Positions 14,093-26,868 of a DNA stretch of 64,000 nt are shown here, piece after piece. The notes beneath the pieces were generated by a model. That model was not told the origin of the DNA. It saw only the letters and a list, made by a program, of their open reading frames with translations, and made no database searches. A program made the translations under genes and the position numbers. The DNA is from Phylloscopus collybita. Its lineage: Eukaryota > Chordata > Aves > Passeriformes > Phylloscopidae. The stretch covers positions 26,926,001 to 26,990,000 of the forward strand of contig JAJNNQ010000026.1 of the NCBI GenBank assembly GCA_027886175.1, given 5' to 3'. Positions within the stretch are counted from its first letter, which is position 1; the number at the start of each line of letters is the position of its first letter.

Positions 14093-14649
14093 AATGTAAT
14101 GATGAAACTTCTTTTATGAATAATATTTCCTTTTAATCCATTTTAATGATATTTCCAGAATAACTATTTCATTTCATAGGGGACAAATAAAAACAAAGAA
14201 AGGCTTTTTTAAAACATTTAAACGAGGCAGTCTCTCATACCTAAATTTGCATTTACTTTAAAATTTTATAGCTGAACTCAGATCTCATCACAGTCCTTCC
14301 ACTGACCCTTAAAATCAATCATATTACCACTACAGATCCCAATCAAAGTAGTCCTAATGGTCTTTACATGTGGTCTTTCAAGTACCTGTCATGCAAAACA
14401 GAGTAAGCCCTAATTAACAACACAGCAAAAGTTAGTTCATAGTTGTGGATGTTTTGTAGCTTTAATGAGATTCAAAGAGAGATGCAAAGGATTGCATCAA
14501 AGAGAAGATGTAAGGATTTGGTTCAGAATTTTGTCTTCACCAGGGCTCTACCAGATACATACTATGAATCAAGACTGATCTATATGCTGCTTTGTAGTTG
14601 TCCCACTATTTCCTCATGTCCCTTCATCTGTCCACATCCTTCTGTGGGT

Positions 14650-14691
14650 GCACAGAATATTGATCTATGCATTGATCTAGCATCAATAGTC
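14650..14691 (+). repeat. 42-bp dispersed repeat, copy 1
   Basis: GCACAGAATATTGATCTATG followed by CATTGATCTAGCATCAATAG and TC recurs at 19042-19083 with one mismatch. Sequences on both sides of the two copies do not match. The unit contains ATTGATCTA twice and an inverted ATCAAT. Confidence 0.95.
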
Positions 14692-15324
14692 TATGTGTTC
14701 CATGTGTTGACAGGTAGTTGTCTGCAGTAGGGACTGTATGTTTGCTCCATGGTTGAAGGATACCTGGCACAGGTGGGTCAGGGCCACTGAGCAGGACTTC
14801 TCAGGTGTCCCAGCTAACACTCACAATGCAGCCAGTGGCAACCGCAGGTGCACCAGGTCCTGACCTACCAGAGCATGCTAAATTGACAATTGCTCTGCCA
14901 CCACACTCTTTGAAATTGGATATTGTGTGGGCATGCCTGAAGTTTCACATTAGTTTAGCATCTGAAAAGCTTTCCAGAAGGTTGATCTGAAGTAGAATCT
15001 GTTTTAAGAAAACCTGTTTAGAAAATTACTACATCAGTTACTAGCACATACAGGAGATTTTTCAAAAGGGGAATTTGTTCTTCATGGCATCTGGAGATTA
15101 ACTGTTTCCTGAGCTTTTGAACATATTCTCTTTGTTTGCAAAAATTTTTAACGAATATATCTGATATACTTTTTCTGATATGCTTTCATAAAAACAACAA
15201 TAAATTTTATCTAGATTTAATTTAAAAGAAAAACCCGTTTAAAAAAATCTTTGGCTACTGAACTAAATGTTCTTTATTTAATTAAGGGATATAATTTTGT
15301 ATTAGGATTCTACTCAAGACTTAC

Positions 15325-15482
15325 TGAAATACTTGCAGATCATCTGGAAGATTGAAAGGAAACTTGGTAAGTTTCTGCGGCTTTGGAACCTTGTAATAGG
15401 ATGGGTTAGGCATAGGATCCAGTGGAAACAGACAGTGGCTAAACACGTACTTTCTCCAAACAGCTAGCATTTTCCAAATAAG
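15325..15482 (-). other. Candidate exon, unknown (weak)
   Basis: Between CCATTTTTTTAG and GTAAGT a 52-codon open frame includes FPLDPMPNPSYYKVPKPQKL and TKFPFNLPDDLQVF. The proline-rich text and clean splice sites are notable, but I know no homolog. It begins 28 bp after the stop of the neighbouring candidate, so both cannot be consecutive exons of one transcript. Confidence 0.25.
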
Positions 15483-15510
15483 CTAAAAAAATGGGATTTT
15501 AGATCAAAAA

Positions 15511-15583
15511 TTAAACGTAAGCCTCTTCTGCCTGAGCAACCTCCTTCATAAAAGACGGTGGTACATAAGCTTTGTTTGGTCTG
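15511..15583 (-). other. Candidate terminal exon, unknown (weak)
   Basis: After the strong acceptor TTCTTTTATTTACAG the minus strand reads RPNKAYVPPSFMKEVAQAEE then AYV and TAA. It looks protein-like but is only 23 codons. Confidence 0.18.
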
Positions 15584-16002
15584 CTGTAAATAAAAGAAGA
15601 AAGAATCTAACATTGTAGTAATTTAATATTTCTACCTCCTTTATTTTCTCTGCTTAACTCGTGTATGGAAAGACTTGCACAAAATTGACTACCCTAATAA
15701 AACCAGATAAAATCTAATACAGCATGCTGAGGGCTGAGGAGAACAACTAGAATTACACTGAGCTCTTTGTTGGCATCAGGAGAAAAAGGATTAGAAAAAT
15801 CTTTTGTCACCTGGCTTTCAGACCCTGCCAGGCTCACCCACTAGGCATTACACAAGTTATGTAAACACTGTGTGTGCAGATTTTTCTCATTTTTTGCTTA
15901 TTGGCATTTTTTCCCCAATCTTAACTTACCAGTAAGCTCTTATAATCATAGTTGGGTCACTGAAGAGCAGTGAGCTCATTTTCAAAGAAGCAGATCACTT
16001 AC

Positions 16003-16098
16003 AGCTCCCTGGGACTCGGAGATTTTCAGAAAACAAGAACTGAAAGTCATCTGTATTTCTGATTCTGAAATATTCAACATAAGTACTTGTAGGGCAGC
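16003..16098 (-). other. Candidate exon, unknown (weak)
   Basis: The segment lies between GATTTTTTAG and GTAAGT on the minus strand. Two of its three frames are open over 96 bp; one reads CPTSTYVEYFRIRNTDDFQF. No family is recognised. Confidence 0.18.
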
Positions 16099-19000
16099 CT
16101 AAAAAATCAAAATATGTACAGCTGGCAGATGAGCATTACATCAGGACTTTGAAAAGGTGCCTCAGCTGAGATTCCTTGGTGGCCTCCAAAGAAAATTCCA
16201 TGCCTGGCTCTGTCTGTGCTCTACGTGTTGCAAGGCGTGCACCCATTTGTGCTAATGATTACTGCCTTCACCAAGAACTAATAATTTTTTTTTAATTAAT
16301 AATATAGCAGTCGACTTTTAAAATGGATGCAATCAACTGTTTTCCTAGACTTTAAAGCCAAAATTACTCAAGGGCAGCCATTCTGGTATTTGCTGTGATC
16401 CAGCATCATGGCATCCCTCATAGGATCAGCACCTCAGACCAATGGAAATAATACAGAAAGTATCAGATGAGTGTGCATACCTCGTCAACACTCATTTGGA
16501 GATGTTGAGTTGAACTGCCAGGATATCAGACCTACACCACTGGGCATTTCATCTTTGGGAGGATTTAAAATGTAAGGTGTTTATACACGCAGCTGCAAGC
16601 TGTAGAACAGAAAATAACAAACTTCTGTACTTCTATTCGTATTGGATATGCAAAATTTGTAAGTCACAGAGGTGAAAAATCTCTCCCTATACCTATAGGT
16701 GCCTCCATATAATCCTGCAGGTTGGGTTTGGTTGGTTTCTTCTTGATAAATGTGTTCTGCTGGCTACATTCTATAATATTCTGAGTCCCTTGAATGGTCA
16801 CTAGCAGCTCTAGCAAGCAGTGTTGTTGAACAACCAGGAGATTTCCCTCTGTAAATGTTAATGGCATATTTGAAAAGACACAGAGTACTTCTGAAGAACT
16901 TTTTCAAGAGCTTAAAAGTTTAACCATGTCAGGACATCTCTCTGTCCTTGCTTGTTCTCTTTCTGAGTTGCCTTTATGGATGTAGTGAGAATTTTCACCA
17001 GGGAAAAAGAAATTCCTTGTTTTATAACCCATAACATCAACCTCTGTATTGCCCCCCAAGGTTGTTTCTGTTTTGAATCACCGGGTTTGTCAAGGTGTCA
17101 GCTGTCGTTGCCAACAGCCACATCCAGCAGCAGATGTCTCCTACTGAGGCTGATGCCCTACAGCAGTCTGTTCAATCCTCAGCACAGTCTTTGCTGGAGC
17201 AGCAGTAAACAGGGAACAACCACCCATTGCACTGCACTTCCCAGCACACCAGTGAACACCATATACATGACAGACTTGGTTGCTTAAATAAGATTTTTTT
17301 TTTCCACAGCACCTTGGTGCCAGGGAATAGTAAGAGCAGAACAAATCACTAAGAAAGTTCAAGAGGGCTCCTAAGGCTGAGACACCCTAGAAGGGCCCTG
17401 ACTCTTGGGGTCTTCTACAGACCTGGACTCCCAAGGCCCTTGCACAGCCAGTCACTGAATGCAGCAAAACTCTAAGTACAGCAAGAAATATAATAATAGG
17501 AAGCACTGGGACCATGCCAGCCTCATCTATAGATGTATTCTAAAGGCACTAGGTGTAGACCTGCCTAACAGCCTGCCTTCAGCACACACTTAATTTGGTA
17601 GAATTTTTCCAGTTTTGTTACCCCTGGAATTTTATCTTTGGGAAGGAAAATGGTGAAGAAGTAAGAAATTTCAGCAGAAATATGATACGGAGGACAAATC
17701 TTGGCACACAGTCATAGCCACTAATGAAAACACTCCCCAGGTAGCTTGCTCATAGTCTGTACATTGAATCTGCAAGCTGTAATCTAACACCACAGCTGTA
17801 ACACCACAGTCACAAATACAGCCTTTAAATCTGTTTATAATGATGAGAAGCTGGGTGTTGAAACCTACAAAACCTAAAATATGATTTGGCCTGACCTTAG
17901 GAACAGCCTGAGAGAACACCACCCGTTGCTGCAGGCTCCAATCTGTAGTTTGGTTGCTGGGTCACAATTATTTGTTTCTAAAATAACCCCTGAAAGGCTC
18001 AAAAATTCAGATCACTGCATGTGATAACTCCTCTTACAGAACATCTGATTCTCTACTTTCTAATGAAGGCTTTTCAAGATTTACTTTTATTCTGCACTAC
18101 TGTGAACCCTGCTTTAAATCAAATGTCGGGGCAGTCCTACCTTGATCTTAAAAATTAGCAGTGACTTTTGGAGGGAATTATGGCCTAGATTTTCATAATC
18201 ACTACATAACTCCACTATAACTCCAGTAAATTCAAAGCAGTTTTTCAGCACTTTCCTTAGCATCAGCAGGAAGCTACACCTTATGCATTTCAGTAGGATT
18301 CCTGTAAAAACTGGATAGCAGCAGAGCTTGCAGATATCAGCTCACAAGAAAACAACTCTGGGAAGGACATCAAGAGATTACTTTTTCCATCTCCACCACC
18401 TAGACAGTCTCAAAGAAACCTGGGTCCTTATTAAAAGGTGTTTTGCTAACTTGCTCCTTGTTCTGAAGAAAGAAGCAGGCGGTCTCCCACAGCAGCCTGC
18501 CCAAAAGTTTGTTTCTCCTGTTAGAAAGGTTCTCCCTGCTGTTTAAACTGATACATTCTTTCTGCAATTTAGCTGAGAGAGAAATATCTTAACCACACCC
18601 CTACCTCCCAGAACTTCGAGGGACCCTAATTCATTCGATCTTCCCATGGTGGCTGAGCTCCCTAGACAATTCTTGTTTTCTGGCCTCAGGAGCCCTGAAG
18701 TCAGAGCACTGGTTCCCTGTCACAGACTTCAACAAAGCATGGCCAGTAGCTTAGAAGGGCACCATATGTCTCCCAAGTGTACTCTGGTTTATAGATCACA
18801 CTCTGTTGCTTGCCTTTTTGCACCGTAGGCTGTCGCTGGTTGTTTAGAGCAGCATGTTCTGTTCTGAGCATCCCTCACAGAGCCATCCACACTGCACATG
18901 CACTGCATGGGACATGGAGCAAGAGGCCTGTGCTCACGCCAAGAAAATGAAGCTTGAATACACATAGTGTATTGTGTAGTCACAATGTTTCGTGACCTGT

Positions 19001-20432
19001 GAAATAAAAAGTCAGCTTGGGGAATCATTTTGCTGCCCTTAGCACAGAATATTGATCTATACATTGATCTAGCATCAATAGTCCAACATTAACCACAATG
19101 AAGTTTTGATCCTTCTCCCACTCTTGCTTTCCTTCTTCCACACAGCCGGCTTTCTCATGTCTCTCAGACAGACTCACATCCCATTGCCAAAGGTATGTTT
19201 TGGCCAGAGACCAGGCACAGAGGCTGGCTGCCTCCCCAGGTGGGAGACAGCCACTCTCGTGCTTGGGCATTGGGGTGAGACTGTGCAAGCAAGTGCTCTC
19301 TGCCTGGAAGTTCCAGCTCAGCCCCTTTGCTCAGCCCCTCTCCTCGTCACCCCATGCCTGCCACTGCCCTGTTCTGCTTGCAGTTCACATAACTTGTTTT
19401 CAATCACCTCCAAGGAAAATGGCTATGTTCAAACCTCCTGCAAGCCAGATGTGCCCCACTGGTTGCCAGGTGAAATGTGCTCATCCTGAGGGACTTGAAA
19501 TTTAGGATTAAGTTAGAGAGTTTTCCTGCTTATGACCTTGTGCAGCATTATCCCAGCTCTACTTCTTGCAAAAGCAGAAGAATAAAGTCATTATGAATGA
19601 GTGGAAAAAGAATGAAACCAGAGAAGCAGCTGAGGCAGAGCTGTGTTGATCACACCAGGCTTTGTTTTTCTGCATAATGTGGAGTCTCATACTCCTTTAG
19701 TGAGAGGTACCACTTTGAGACCACACGCTGTGCTTCCTCACAAAGAATTCACACCTTTTTTTTTGCTTCTCCTGTATCCTGTAATAAAAGTCTTTTAGAC
19801 TGTGGTTGGTCTCTGTGTATTAGAAAAATGGTTGATGGAGTTGAGAAAGGAACCATGAAAGCATGCACTCTTAAGTGGAGCAAGCAGAATACGTAGCAAC
19901 GGCAAAGTCACTCCTCACAACTGTCTCAATGAAACTTTACATGGTTGAACAGTAAAAGCATTTGTGCTTTGATTATTCTAACTAAGATTCAATTAAAATC
20001 AGGAACGGAAAAACAACTGCATGTGAACAACTGATCAAGGACAATGATTATCCACACAAACAAGATACATTTATCATATTGACACTCATCTAACATCCGG
20101 CCACCCTATCTTTAAATAATCACTATGGTGATGATGCATAGTTCATTCCTGAAATCAAAGTGTGAACTATCAGGGAAAGATCACATGGCACCTTGCTGAT
20201 ACATGCTCTTGCACTGGACTTAGAATACAATGTACAGAGAGAATTCTGGCTTAATTAGCTGCCCACTGAGCTAGAGTTGGCTTCTATCTTTTTTTCTGCA
20301 TATGAAACCACAGAGCTTTTTTAGTACATTATTTCCACATGTGTTTATATTGCTATCCTTTCCCCTTGATCCAGCATTTTAACTGAGCATTCCTGTCTAA
20401 AAAAAAGCATAACAAAATGTCCATCCACTTAC
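16099..20432. other. Intergenic, no gene recognised
   Basis: Only chance-length open frames are seen. A Cys-containing minus-strand frame at 18789-19064 has a decent acceptor in front of it but matches no family I know. Confidence 0.5.
19042..19083 (+). repeat. 42-bp dispersed repeat, copy 2
   Basis: Identical to 14650-14691 at 41 of 42 positions (A for G at the 20th base), same orientation, 4.4 kb away. The family is not recognised. Confidence 0.95.
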
Positions 20433-20522
20433 CTAAAGTATCCATCAGCTCAGTCCTCCCTTTCCACCAGTGTGAGCCAGAAGAATCCCCAGGAAAACCC
20501 ATACAGTCTCTCTGGTAGGCAG
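20433..20522 (-). other. Candidate exon following 20630-20785 (weak)
   Basis: After TCTCAACAG an open segment reads AYQRDCMGFPGDSSGSHWWK and on to DTL before GTAAGT. It would join the previous candidate in frame across a 107-bp intron. No homolog comes to mind. Confidence 0.2.
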
Positions 20523-20629
20523 CTGTTGAGAATCAGACCAAGAGGCTCTTTTTTATGTCATTTTATTCCTCTTTATTAGGGATATGACAGCTCATTCTTT
20601 GCTTCAGACATATTAAAATCTTCACTTAC

Positions 20630-20785
20630 CTAAGTAGCCGTGCCAAAGATTGTGGCTGGTTTCAAGGCATGAACACCCAGCTATGGCTGGAGAGGCGTGT
20701 GCTAGCACAGCACGAGGAGCAGGGCACGGCAGTCTGAGCGTGAGCACCACCACCAAGAACATCCTTGGCAGGGGATCATGGCTCT
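20630..20785 (-). other. Candidate exon with signal-peptide-like start (weak)
   Basis: On the minus strand an open segment includes ATG (20760-20762) followed by MFLVVVLTLRLPCPAPRAVL, which looks like a secretion signal, and ends at TTAG|GTAAGT. A possible acceptor CACCTTACAG precedes it. It leaves in phase 1, which fits the next segment at 20433-20522. No family is recognised and similar open frames occur here by chance, so it is only a candidate. Confidence 0.2.
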
Positions 20786-23142
20786 CTGTAAGGTGTCCAT
20801 GGGGCAGGAGAAAGATGAACCACGACTTATGCACTATTCACACATGCATCTGCCAGACATTTCTTGTGTAGAAGGGGATGGTATGTTTGCACAAATATTT
20901 ACACTTGAGCTCTGGTTGCTTCTACATTTTACCTAGTAGCTTGCTCCAAAACCACTTTTCTAGAGACTGGTCTATCACCAGAATATCTCATGTTCCAAAT
21001 TTGCTTTATTTAGGACTATTATCAATATTGAAACAGAAAAAAATTGAGAGAAAGCCTTACTAAAGTCTAACCACTGTTCCTCCTCATGCACATAGGCAAT
21101 CTTGATCCCACAGAAAGCTATTAGGTTGGTTAAAGATTACTTCAGCTTCATAAATCTCTGCTGCCAAGTCCCAAGTGCTTTTTACTCGTCCTGAGTTTGA
21201 GCTGATAGCTACTTCTCCATGAGAACCAAGGAAGATTTTAGTCTTGACAAGTCATAAAGGCTTTGAAGGAAAGGGTAGATCTGTGACACATGAGCACAGA
21301 AATCACTACTGAACTTATAGGTGAGATGGTGAGGGGTCAGGGCAAAAGCGGTAAGTGAGGCTGAGCAGATCCTGACCTCAGAGTTGAAATGGGCCAGGAA
21401 GCTCTTTCAAGGGCAGGCAGGAGGAACAGCAAAAGAATTATGAGGAAAATTAGGAAAAGACAGTGTCATGGAGACCAGACTTCTAAACCACAAAAAAAAT
21501 GGCAGTTAGAATAGCAGATCACCCCCCAAAAATTCTGCACATCAATTCAATTATGTTTCTATCAAATATTTTGGCATAAAAATTTCTTGGTGCTCTTTTA
21601 CTTCCACTTCAGCAATTAGCTCTGTATCTGGACAATTTTCTCCTTTTCACACAACAGTACAGTTCTTGATGTTCTCCATGACCACAAAGGGCCTACATGA
21701 ACTGAGCTCATCACATAAGGCTATTTATGCTACCTCTGTTACAGATACCAGCAAACTTTGCAATAACTTCATGCTGAACAAAATAGAACTTTTAAATTGA
21801 GGTGACTGTTTACAGCCTGACCAGGGAAGCCACTGTTGCATACTTTTTAAAAATTTTATTTTATTTATATTATTAAATTCTGAGCTTTAAAACACAGATG
21901 AGGAAACCTCTAGGAAGTGCTGAGGATGGGTAGTGGTCAGCAGTGTATAGAAACTATGATCTGCTACAAGTAGCTGTATTGTTAAACAAACATTAGACAT
22001 ATATTATTAAAAGTCATCTTTAATAGATTTAAAAATAGCTATTGCAAACTTTATTTGAAGAAAAATAAATGAATGACAATCTTCCTTTGAAACAGTCTAG
22101 TTCCTTAGCATTTACTTTATTACTTTTTACAACTTTGCATAGTTGGCATGTTAGTTCACCTCTGTTTGCTCAAAACAGCTCATTAAAGCATTATTTTTCT
22201 ACAATTTCTGGTTTGATGGAAAGTGGAAATGTCAATGATCCTAATTTAGATCAAATTGGGTATCTGACTATGTCTCAAGGCAGTCAAGAATTTTAGTTGA
22301 AATTGTTTAAGACCTGATATGGAAAAAGAAGAGATGTGCCAGTCAGTAGGACATTATACCTGCTTATGTACTTCCACTGAGCCAGCATATTTTTATTTTC
22401 TTCTTTGAATTTAGTATACCATACAACCTAATACAACTAAAAACAACAACAACAAAAAACCCCAGTTCATAATATAACATTATAAGATATAAGCAATGCT
22501 GATGAAATATTTGGGTAGCTACTAAGAAATACAATGAATTATTTGAATTTAAAGATAAATCCTAAACTGGAGTACTGGTGACTCAAATGCAGCACATAAG
22601 GAATTAATACTCATACCTATCTGAAAACAAGCTATCTATAGGAAAAATAATCATCAGATTAATCTAATACAGCACACTATCAACCTTTATTGCCTAGAAT
22701 AGCAATAGAGCAATGGCATTTGGCACACAGAAATACATTAAAATGAATAAGAAACAATATGGAAGTGAAATATTTTGATATGGGGAAAAGAAAACAACTG
22801 CTTTAAATAATAATTTATTTTATGGATAAATTAAGCATCTAATTTCAAAATCTTCAGATCACATAGAGATGGTTCACTGCATAAGGACTTATGCTAGAAG
22901 AAGAAATGTTACAACAAATGTAATGTTAGTCATTAGAATTAAAACTGAATCCTCTTTCTTAGTGTTTCAGACATAAAAATTATGCCATTAGGCACTAGTT
23001 GCTTTCTAATACATTTTTTCCTAAAACCAGAACAGTACACACTGCAGAACACTGTAACAGCTATGTGTTATGCATATGCTTGATGAGCTGCAGCATGTGG
23101 TATGGAAGCTAACTGGGAATACCTGCTCATGTTTGAAAGAAG
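20786..23142. other. Intergenic, nothing recognised
   Basis: AT-rich sequence without a recognisable gene, RNA or named repeat. Confidence 0.55.
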
Positions 23143-23357
23143 TTGTGCCAGGGGTGGTCTAGATTGGATATTAGGAAAAATTTCTTCACTGTTAAGCATC
23201 AGAACAGGCTGCCAATGGAAGCAGTGGTGTCACCATCCCTGGGGGTATTTAGGAGAAGTGTAGATGTGGCACTCAGAGACACAGTTTAGTCACGGACTTG
23301 GCAAAGCTGGCTTAATGGTTGGACCCAAGAATTTTAAAGGTCTTTTCCAACATAAAC
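23143..23357 (+). repeat. CR1 LINE, 3' end fragment
   Basis: The segment contains the characteristic avian CR1 3' text: AGATTGGATATTAGGAAAAA, then GAACAGGCTGCC, TCACCATCCCTGG, GTAGATGTGGCACT, and AATGGTTGGAC near GGTCTTTTCCAAC. A few bases are missing relative to the consensus I remember, and the terminal octamer repeats are eroded, so it is an old, 5'-truncated copy. It lies 3.5 kb downstream of the CD109 stop. Confidence 0.9.
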
Positions 23358-26300
23358 AATTGCCATGCTGGGAACCAAACCAGCCATGGAGCTGGCCCAG
23401 CATGCAGATTCTGAAGTGCTCTAAACATGTTAAGCAGCAGTCCTTCCCTGTTCTGTAGAACAGCATTTACTATAGAAGACCTCTAAATGACACCTACATT
23501 GAAACCTTTCAGAAAAACTCTCAGCTAAGATCACGGATGACAGCAGAGGCAGAATTTGGGGGGAACACCTTTAAAATCTTAGACTTAATCCTAAATAAAT
23601 ATCTCTTTATGATTCAGTAGCATTTTAAGGACCCTAGACAGACCATGTCCATTGACACCCTGTGGCTGAGAAGGGCATGCGAAGTACCAGCGAACATTCA
23701 GATTTCAATGAACAGCAGAAATGTTCAGACAACACAAAATGAAGACTCCATCACAAAATACCTTTTCATGACTGTTTTTAGCATCACTTCTTAAAGCTCC
23801 TTGTAGACCTTATTGCTAGAGTTCCAAAAGACTTTTTGCTACAAGGTTTCCTATTAACTTCAGTGGGAGCACGGCCTCCCTAACAACCAAAACGGATGCT
23901 ACAGAGCATTGGGGATAATATATATGATGAGCATTTGTGTAAAGGTTCCCACACAATGATGAGGAAAACAAAAAAAAAGTCACTGCCAAATAATATTCCA
24001 TTTCTGTTGTTCCATCCACTGCCAACACAGTACAAATTTTATCCTCTGCAATTCATTCAAAGCACCAGCCACTACCGCAAAGTGACTGAAGGCACTGATG
24101 CAGGAATGTTAAAGGCCACCTGGTGTAAACATTTGTTTAAAGTCATACAATGTACACTGTTCCTTTAAAATAGCTTGGTACAGATGCAGATTTGGATGCC
24201 TGCAACAATATGCCTGCTGTATAGAATAAAGTAAAAGAGGACATTTATTCACTGACTCCAACAATTTCCCTGACATGGTGCATTACGACTGATGATTCTT
24301 AATATAGTGTGCAAGACAGCCAAAAGTCATTTAAGAACATGTGTTGTTTGTCTCAAAAACAAATGTAAGGGAATACTAGTAAAAGCTGCACTGTCCAAAA
24401 CTCAACTAAAAACTAAATCCGTTTTTCTTGGAGGATTTTCAGGAAGATTAGACTGCATGCAAAACAGAACTAATTTATTCCTACTATCTACTGCAAAAGA
24501 GCAATTTATCTCCAGTAGATCTTGTCTAGAAAATAAGCCCCTTTATCCTATCACTAATCAGGTACCAATGTCCCTATTAGAAGCCCTGCATATAGCAAAA
24601 CCTGGAAGTATGTGAGCTTTGGGTTTTTGAAATTATATTAAAGGAGGGCAAATGACATGTCAAGTCTGCTGTTCTCAAAGACAAGAGAAGACCAACTTTC
24701 ACAGGTCACAAGAAAATCAAACCCACAGCAAAACATCCCAGTTTAGACGAGAATTTTTTCCAGATCTTCCACTTGGCACAGTTTGATTTAGGTTCCCATA
24801 AATTAATTAAAGATTTGAGATGCAGAGATGTGTTTAAGTCTATATCTTTGTTTCCCTTAGCTTTGGACCCACGCAACCAAGGGAATGACTTACAGAGGGT
24901 GAGATCCTGCATCTTCCTAACTAAGCAGTGTTTGGCTTCAATAAATACATTATTTCACGTGGGTCAGAGCAGCACACACTCTGCTCAGGCACTAATTAAC
25001 TCTCAGAAGGCTAAATCCAAAACACACCAAGGACAAGTGAAAAACCTGAATGACCATGAAGAACCAGACCTAAGCTCTGCCTGAGAAATGGGACAGAACC
25101 CCAAATTTCTGAAAAACATTGTAAATTCTAAAAACAGGTGAAGTAAAAAAAATAACCCCATCTAAACCAGTTCTGCAGTTAAAATGCAGTTAAAACCTAT
25201 GCATTGGTATTAGAAGGCAGTCCAAGTTTCGGAAGTTCAGGCCTCTTCCCATGCTCCTATGCAAAATTTCCTTTGTGAACAACATTATAGATGAGCATAA
25301 ATACAAAAATATACATTTTAAGCTGTAGCAAAAATTGAATAAGAATTAGTAATTGCTCAAGGAAAGTGACTGCCATATTATTACATGTGCACAAAAACAC
25401 ACTTCGTCTCAAAAAGATATGAAAGGGAATCAATAGAAATTATGATTTCCACCTCTCTTAGTCAGCATGACAGGTATTAATTTCAGTTTAGTAACTATGA
25501 GTGTAACAGCTTGGCTGCCTTATCAAAAAGAAGCACTAGATATTACAGGTAGTGTACAAGAAGGACAGATGGGCTGCCAGACATGGAAGGCATTCATACA
25601 CTCACTCAGGAGCAACAGGCTCCCAAGCTCACACATTTCCACACTCACTGAGATCTGTAATTCTCCCCTTGTGCAAAGAGCAGCTTTGGGTGTAAAGTGC
25701 CTGCTACTTTTCACCATCCCTCTCCTCCACTTCAGCAGAGCACTTGAGCATACATGGACGTGGTTAAAGTTAAGCAAGCATGTGAATTGTTTGGCTGGAG
25801 TGAACGCATATGAAGCCCCTGCCTCCTAAAAGCCTCTCCCACCACCAGATACAGAGGGCACAGATGGCATCCAGGGCCACCAACTCACATGGCACTGAGA
25901 GCAGTAAACAACTGTTTGGGGTTATGCCACCTGAGCTGTTGACAAGATGACACTGAAAGCGCAAGACATAAATGATGCCCCAGAGTGACATTTCTAGAGA
26001 CATCGGAAAAACAGAACAGGTTCAAAGCAAACTTCCTTCATCTGGCCATAAATAGATGCCAGCTGACACCAGCATTCTCACATGGAAAGAGAATTGCATT
26101 TGTTTCTGAATAACCCTAGAAAAATGAAGTCTGAAAATCAGACTTTATCTTTGATGAATTTACAGTAAAAAGCCTTTCAGAGTAAAATGCATGAGAACAT
26201 CCTGAGGCCTTATTTTCAAGCGTGATTAGCTTATGAATTGACCAAAAAAATCCATCTACCTTCTCTGTAAAAAAAAAAAAAAAAGGCAGACAACTTTCTG

Positions 26301-26868
26301 GAGCATTCAGCAGTTTGTAAAGGCAGTACTTTTTGGCTCTTGGATTTGCTCTGAAGCCAGCTCCTTCTTTTTTTTCATATTATTCCCCATGAGAGCACAG
26401 AGAGAAATTCAGTATTAAAGTGTCACATCTTCAGAACAGAACAAAGTGAGCTCTGATACCAAGCTCCTATCATTGCTTATCAACACCCTAAAGGAGAAGC
26501 AGACAGTGCTCTGGAAAAGCATGGTAAACTAACATCCCTAAAAAACGAGCACAGTTGGAAGCTGGGGTAAAAACAAAGTGGGAATATGGAGCTAAGTTTA
26601 CTTTTTATCACACTGCTTTCTCAGTAACTCTGTGCTTCTTCAGAAAATAAATTCAGTATGAAACTAACACTTGGAAAGCTTTTCCAGCAGACACTTGTAG
26701 AAGTTTTCTGGCACAGCCAGAAATTTACCATATGGGCCAGCCCAGTTCTCCCTGAACACAGCAGGAGTTTGGTCATGGTAATCACTAAAGACGGGCTGGT
26801 ATCTGAACATAAAATTTTCTTTGGATAATTTATGGAAACCTTAGATGTGAAACATAATCTGTTTCCTT
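23358..26868 (-). other. CD109 3' UTR (right part) and downstream flank
   Basis: The CD109 3' UTR begins at 26868 and runs toward lower coordinates. The closest canonical poly-A signals on the minus strand (AATAAA, seen here as TTTATT) are at 24474-24479 and 24244-24249. Closer variants (CATAAA at 26828, AGTAAA at 26597) are possible. The cleavage site is not determined. A 17-A run lies near 26268. Confidence 0.45.

Larger units (their letters stand above)
8903..15324. other. Intergenic, AT-rich, simple repeats only
   Basis: It contains the 15-bp tandem, the poly-A runs, the 20-bp inverted repeat, the 21-bp palindrome and one 42-bp repeat copy listed separately; otherwise no gene or named element is recognised. 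A short C-rich run (12455-12475) follows an AC repeat. Confidence 0.55.

Noticed and set aside
15929..15958. 30-bp micro-exon between CTCTTCAG and GTAAGT
   Set aside because: The intron to the neighbouring candidate would be only 44 bp, too short for a vertebrate intron.
1..26868. Part of COL12A1, the next gene in the mammalian order
   Set aside because: No collagen Gly-X-Y, fibronectin III or VWA exon was seen on either strand.
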